Assembly: GCA_030840415.1 (NCBI GenBank)
Contig: JAVEEO010000259.1
Location: 1-10,528 of the forward strand
DNA from: Pseudonocardiales bacterium
Lineage (GTDB): Bacteria; Actinomycetota; Actinomycetes; Mycobacteriales; Jatrophihabitantaceae
Reading direction: 5' to 3'
Length of the DNA stretch: 10,528 bases
Shown here: positions 9,072 to 10,528 of the stretch, piece after piece
Layout of the letters: every line of letters begins with the position of its first letter
Numbering within the stretch: position 1 is the first letter of the stretch
Made by a program: the position numbers and the translations under genes
The notes under the pieces: model-generated
Databases searched by the model: none
Told to the model about the DNA's origin: nothing
What the model saw: the letters and a program-made list of their open reading frames with translations, nothing else

Positions 9072-9137
9072 CGACAACCACCACCTCCGGCGACAACCTG
9101 AGGTTGACGATAGACAAGCGTCAACCTATGGTTGTCG
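9072..9137. promoter_or_regulatory. Five-copy CGWCAACC operator array in a divergent intergenic region
   Basis: The 8-bp half-site CGWCAACC occurs at 9072-9079 (+), 9091-9098 (+), 9102-9109 (-), 9119-9126 (+) and 9130-9137 (-). The last four form two 19-bp palindromes of the form CGWCAACC-N3-GGTTGWCG, at 9091-9109 and 9119-9137, centred 28 bp apart. The two palindromes are mirror images of each other around 9114, giving one 47-bp dyad with 9-bp perfect inner arms (AGGTTGACG / CGTCAACCT), 8-bp perfect outer arms, and only two mismatched positions per side between them. The left palindrome contains the -35 box and the right one the -10 box of the Clp-N gene. A bound protein would therefore probably block transcription. 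Confidence 0.85.
9104..9132 (+). promoter_or_regulatory. Sigma-70-type promoter of the Clp-N protein gene
   Basis: TTGACG (9104-9109) and TATGGT (9127-9132) are separated by exactly 17 bp and both fit housekeeping sigma consensus (TTGACA / TANNNT). Transcription would begin about 9139-9140, at the ATG itself, so the mRNA is probably leaderless. By symmetry the minus strand has TTGACG (9124-9119), 17 bp and TCAGGT (9101-9096), a weaker divergent promoter that could serve the gene at 8221-9048. Confidence 0.75.
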
Positions 9138-9139
9138 GT

Positions 9140-9877
9140 ATGGCGGAGCCCACGCAGATCTCGAACCCGGTCCGGCTGGACGACCTGATCGCGGCCATCA
9201 GACGAGTGCACACCGATCCGCTCGACCAGCTCGCCGACGCGGTGCTGGCCGCGCAGCACATCGACGAGGTGGCCGACCACCTGATCGGCCACTTCGTCGA
9301 CCAGGCGCGCCGGTCGGGCGCATCCTGGACCGACATCGGGCGCAGCATGGGGGTCACCAAGCAGGCTGCGCAGAAGCGCTTCGTGCCCAGGGCCGGGACG
9401 CCGGACCTCGACGCGAGCCAGGGGTTCACCCGGTTCACCCAGCGGGCCCGCAACGTCGTGATGGCGGCCCAGAACGAGGCGCGCGCCGCCGGCCACGACC
9501 AGATCCTCACCCAGCACCTGATCCTCGGCCTGCTCAGCGAGCCGGAGGCGATCGCCGCCTCGGTGCTGCGCAGGCAGGGCTTCTCGCCGGAGGCGGTGCG
9601 CACCGCGGTGACCGCGGCGCTGCCCCCGGCCGCCGGCACGGTGCCCGACCTCATCCCGTACGGCCCGGACGCCGGCAAGGCGCTCGAGCTGACCTTTCGC
9701 GAGGCGCTGCGGCTGGGCCACAACTACGTCGGCACCGAACATCTCCTGCTCGCCCTGCTGGAGCAGGAGGCCGGCTCCGGCCCGTTGACCGGGCTCGGGA
9801 TCGACAAGGCCGAGGTCGAGGCGGGCGTCCTGGCGACCATCAGCGTCTTCCACCTCCCTTCTCCCGGCGACGGATAG
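9140..9877 (+). CDS. Helix-turn-helix protein with two Clp-N repeats (no ATPase)
   Basis: This 245-residue soluble protein belongs to an actinobacterial family annotated only as Clp protease N-terminal domain protein; its function is not established. Residues 1-57 form a helical lead-in (LDDLIAAIRR..DPLDQLADAV..ADHLIGHFVDQAR). Residues 60-81 (GASWTDIGRSMGVTKQAAQKRF) have the pattern of a DNA-binding helix-turn-helix. Two Clp-N repeats follow, at about 97-160 (FTQRARNVVMAAQNEAR..ILTQHLILGLL) and 176-236 (GPDAGKALELTFREA..HNYVGTEHLLLALL). There is no AAA+ module, so it is not a ClpC/ClpB chaperone; a regulator or adaptor that senses Clp partners is plausible. The ATG at 9140 is preferred because the -10 box TATGGT overlaps the in-frame ATG at 9128 and the frame further upstream is operator DNA. 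The palindromic array over its promoter suggests autoregulation. The end carries a 21-bp tandem duplication including the stop. Confidence 0.9.
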   Translation: MAEPTQISNPVRLDDLIAAIRRVHTDPLDQLADAVLAAQHIDEVADHLIGHFVDQARRSGASWTDIGRSMGVTKQAAQKRFVPRAGTPDLDASQGFTRFTQRARNVVMAAQNEARAAGHDQILTQHLILGLLSEPEAIAASVLRRQGFSPEAVRTAVTAALPPAAGTVPDLIPYGPDAGKALELTFREALRLGHNYVGTEHLLLALLEQEAGSGPLTGLGIDKAEVEAGVLATISVFHLPSPGDG

Positions 9878-9898
9878 CCCTTTCCCGGCGACCGATAG
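9857..9898 (+). repeat. Tandem 21-bp duplication spanning the Clp-N gene stop codon
   Basis: Bases 9857-9877 and 9878-9898 are adjacent copies matching at 18 of 21 positions, with an identical TCCCGGCGAC core and both ending in TAG. The copies are in the same reading frame, so the first ends the protein at ...PSPGDG-stop and the second encodes PFPGDR-stop directly after it. The second copy lies 25 bases before the selO start and could also act as an upstream element. Confidence 0.75.
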
Positions 9899-9909
9899 CG
9901 AGCCCCGGG

Positions 9910-9915
9910 TACCGT
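9910..9915 (+). promoter_or_regulatory. Possible -10 box for selO
   Basis: TACCGT fits TANNNT and ends seven bases before the GTG at 9923, consistent with a leaderless transcript. No -35 consensus lies upstream, and cotranscription from the Clp-N promoter is equally possible because the gap between the genes is only 45 bp. Confidence 0.35.
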
Positions 9916-9922
9916 CGCAAAG

Positions 9923-10528
9923 GTGACTGCCGCACCCGTGTCCACGGTGAACCTCGAGAGCCGGTTCGCCCTCGAACTGGGGGAGTTGGCCCTGCCCTGG
10001 CAGGCCGAGCCGGCTCCGGACCCGCGGTTGCTGGTGCTCAACCAGCCCCTGGCCGCCGAGTTGGGCCTGGATCCGGACTGGCTGCGCGGACCCGACGGCC
10101 TGCGGTTCCTGGTGGGCAACCTGGTGCCCGAGGGGGCGAGGCCGGTGGCCCAGGCCTACGCCGGCCACCAGTTCGGCGGGTTCGTCCCGCGGCTGGGCGA
10201 CGGCCGGGCGCTGCTGCTCGGCGAGCTGGTCACCCCTGACGGGCAACGCCGCGACCTGCACCTGAAGGGGGCCGGACGCACGCCGTTCGCGCGCGGGGGC
10301 GACGGCCTGGCAGCGGTCGGCCCGATGCTGCGCGAGTACCTCCTCAGCGAGGCGATGCACGCCCTCGGCATCCCGACCACCCGATCGCTGGCCGTGCTGG
10401 CGACCGGGCGCCCAGTCCAGCGCGAGGTGGTGCTGCCGGGGGCGCTGCTGGCCCGGGTGGCCAGCAGCCACCTGCGGGTGGGCAGTTTTCAATACGCCTC
10501 TCAATACGCCGCAACGGCGGGCGACATC
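9923..10528 (+). CDS. selO: SelO (YdiU/UPF0061), protein AMPylase pseudokinase, 3' truncated
   Basis: SelO proteins have a kinase fold with inverted ATP binding and transfer AMP to Ser/Thr/Tyr of protein substrates, with a role in redox stress reported for bacterial and mitochondrial members. The visible 202 residues (usual length near 480-500) follow the family closely: [20 protein letters not shown] (77-96), [14 protein letters not shown] (111-124) with the ATP-binding lysine Lys115, [26 protein letters not shown] (133-158) with the paired acidic residue Glu139, and [15 protein letters not shown] (178-192) with conserved arginines. The metal-binding Asn/Asp residues and any C-terminal selenocysteine or cysteine lie beyond the right edge. 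GTG 9923 is the start that gives the normal N-terminal length; AAAGG touches it but is too close for a standard ribosome site. It follows the Clp-N gene by 45 bp on the same strand. A 4-codon near-duplication, QYAS/QYAA, is visible near the edge. Confidence 0.95.
   Translation, partial: MTAAPVSTVNLESRFALELGELALPWQAEPAPDPRLLVLNQPLAAELGLDPDWLRGPDGLRFLVGNLVPEGARPVAQAYAGHQFGGFVPRLGDGRALLLGELVTPDGQRRDLHLKGAGRTPFARGGDGLAAVGPMLREYLLSEAMHALGIPTTRSLAVLATGRPVQREVVLPGALLARVASSHLRVGSFQYASQYAATAGDI

Noticed and set aside
9049..9117. N-terminal extension of the hypothetical protein to a TTG at 9117
   Set aside because: The added residues would be encoded by the operator palindromes, and the symmetric minus-strand promoter would begin transcription inside them, near 9089.

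Overview
The window is GC-rich (roughly 70%, with strong G/C bias at third codon positions) and reads as an actinobacterial chromosome. The main reasons are LysX, a fusion of lysyl-phosphatidylglycerol synthase and lysyl-tRNA synthetase typical of Actinobacteria, together with an actinobacterial-type GlnE and a helix-turn-helix/double-Clp-N protein common in that phylum. The genus cannot be named from this sequence. I saw no insertion sequence, phage gene, CRISPR array, tRNA or rRNA.

Layout, left to right. (1) The C-terminal part of glnE (+), cut by the left edge; its end overlaps by 19 bp the end of a convergent PAP2-type membrane phosphatase/lipid transferase gene (-). (2) A divergent intergenic region with an elaborate hairpin, then a secreted, C-terminally anchored YcnI-type copper-binding protein (+). 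(3) lysX (-), 1131 codons, converging on the YcnI gene; their two stop codons lie in opposite arms of one shared inverted repeat. (4) A possible 53-codon single-span membrane protein (-) upstream of lysX. (5) dgdA (+), encoding 2,2-dialkylglycine decarboxylase, with the family's active-site residues conserved. It overlaps by 54 bp a convergent conserved-type hypothetical gene (-). (6) A 91-bp divergent region with five copies of an 8-bp half-site, CGWCAACC, arranged as two palindromes over a good promoter. (7) The HTH/Clp-N protein gene (+), which ends in a tandem 21-bp duplication that includes its stop codon. (8) selO (+), the protein AMPylator, cut by the right edge.

The genes do not form one pathway. 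They are mostly single-gene housekeeping or stress units: nitrogen-assimilation control (glnE), membrane lipid chemistry (PAP2, lysX), copper handling (YcnI), amino-acid catabolism (dgdA) and proteostasis/redox (Clp-N protein, selO). The most interesting material is regulatory. The symmetric operator/promoter between the hypothetical gene and the Clp-N gene looks like an autoregulated divergent switch. In addition, dgdA, the Clp-N gene and selO all have a TANNNT box placed so that transcription would begin at or next to the start codon, which suggests leaderless mRNAs.
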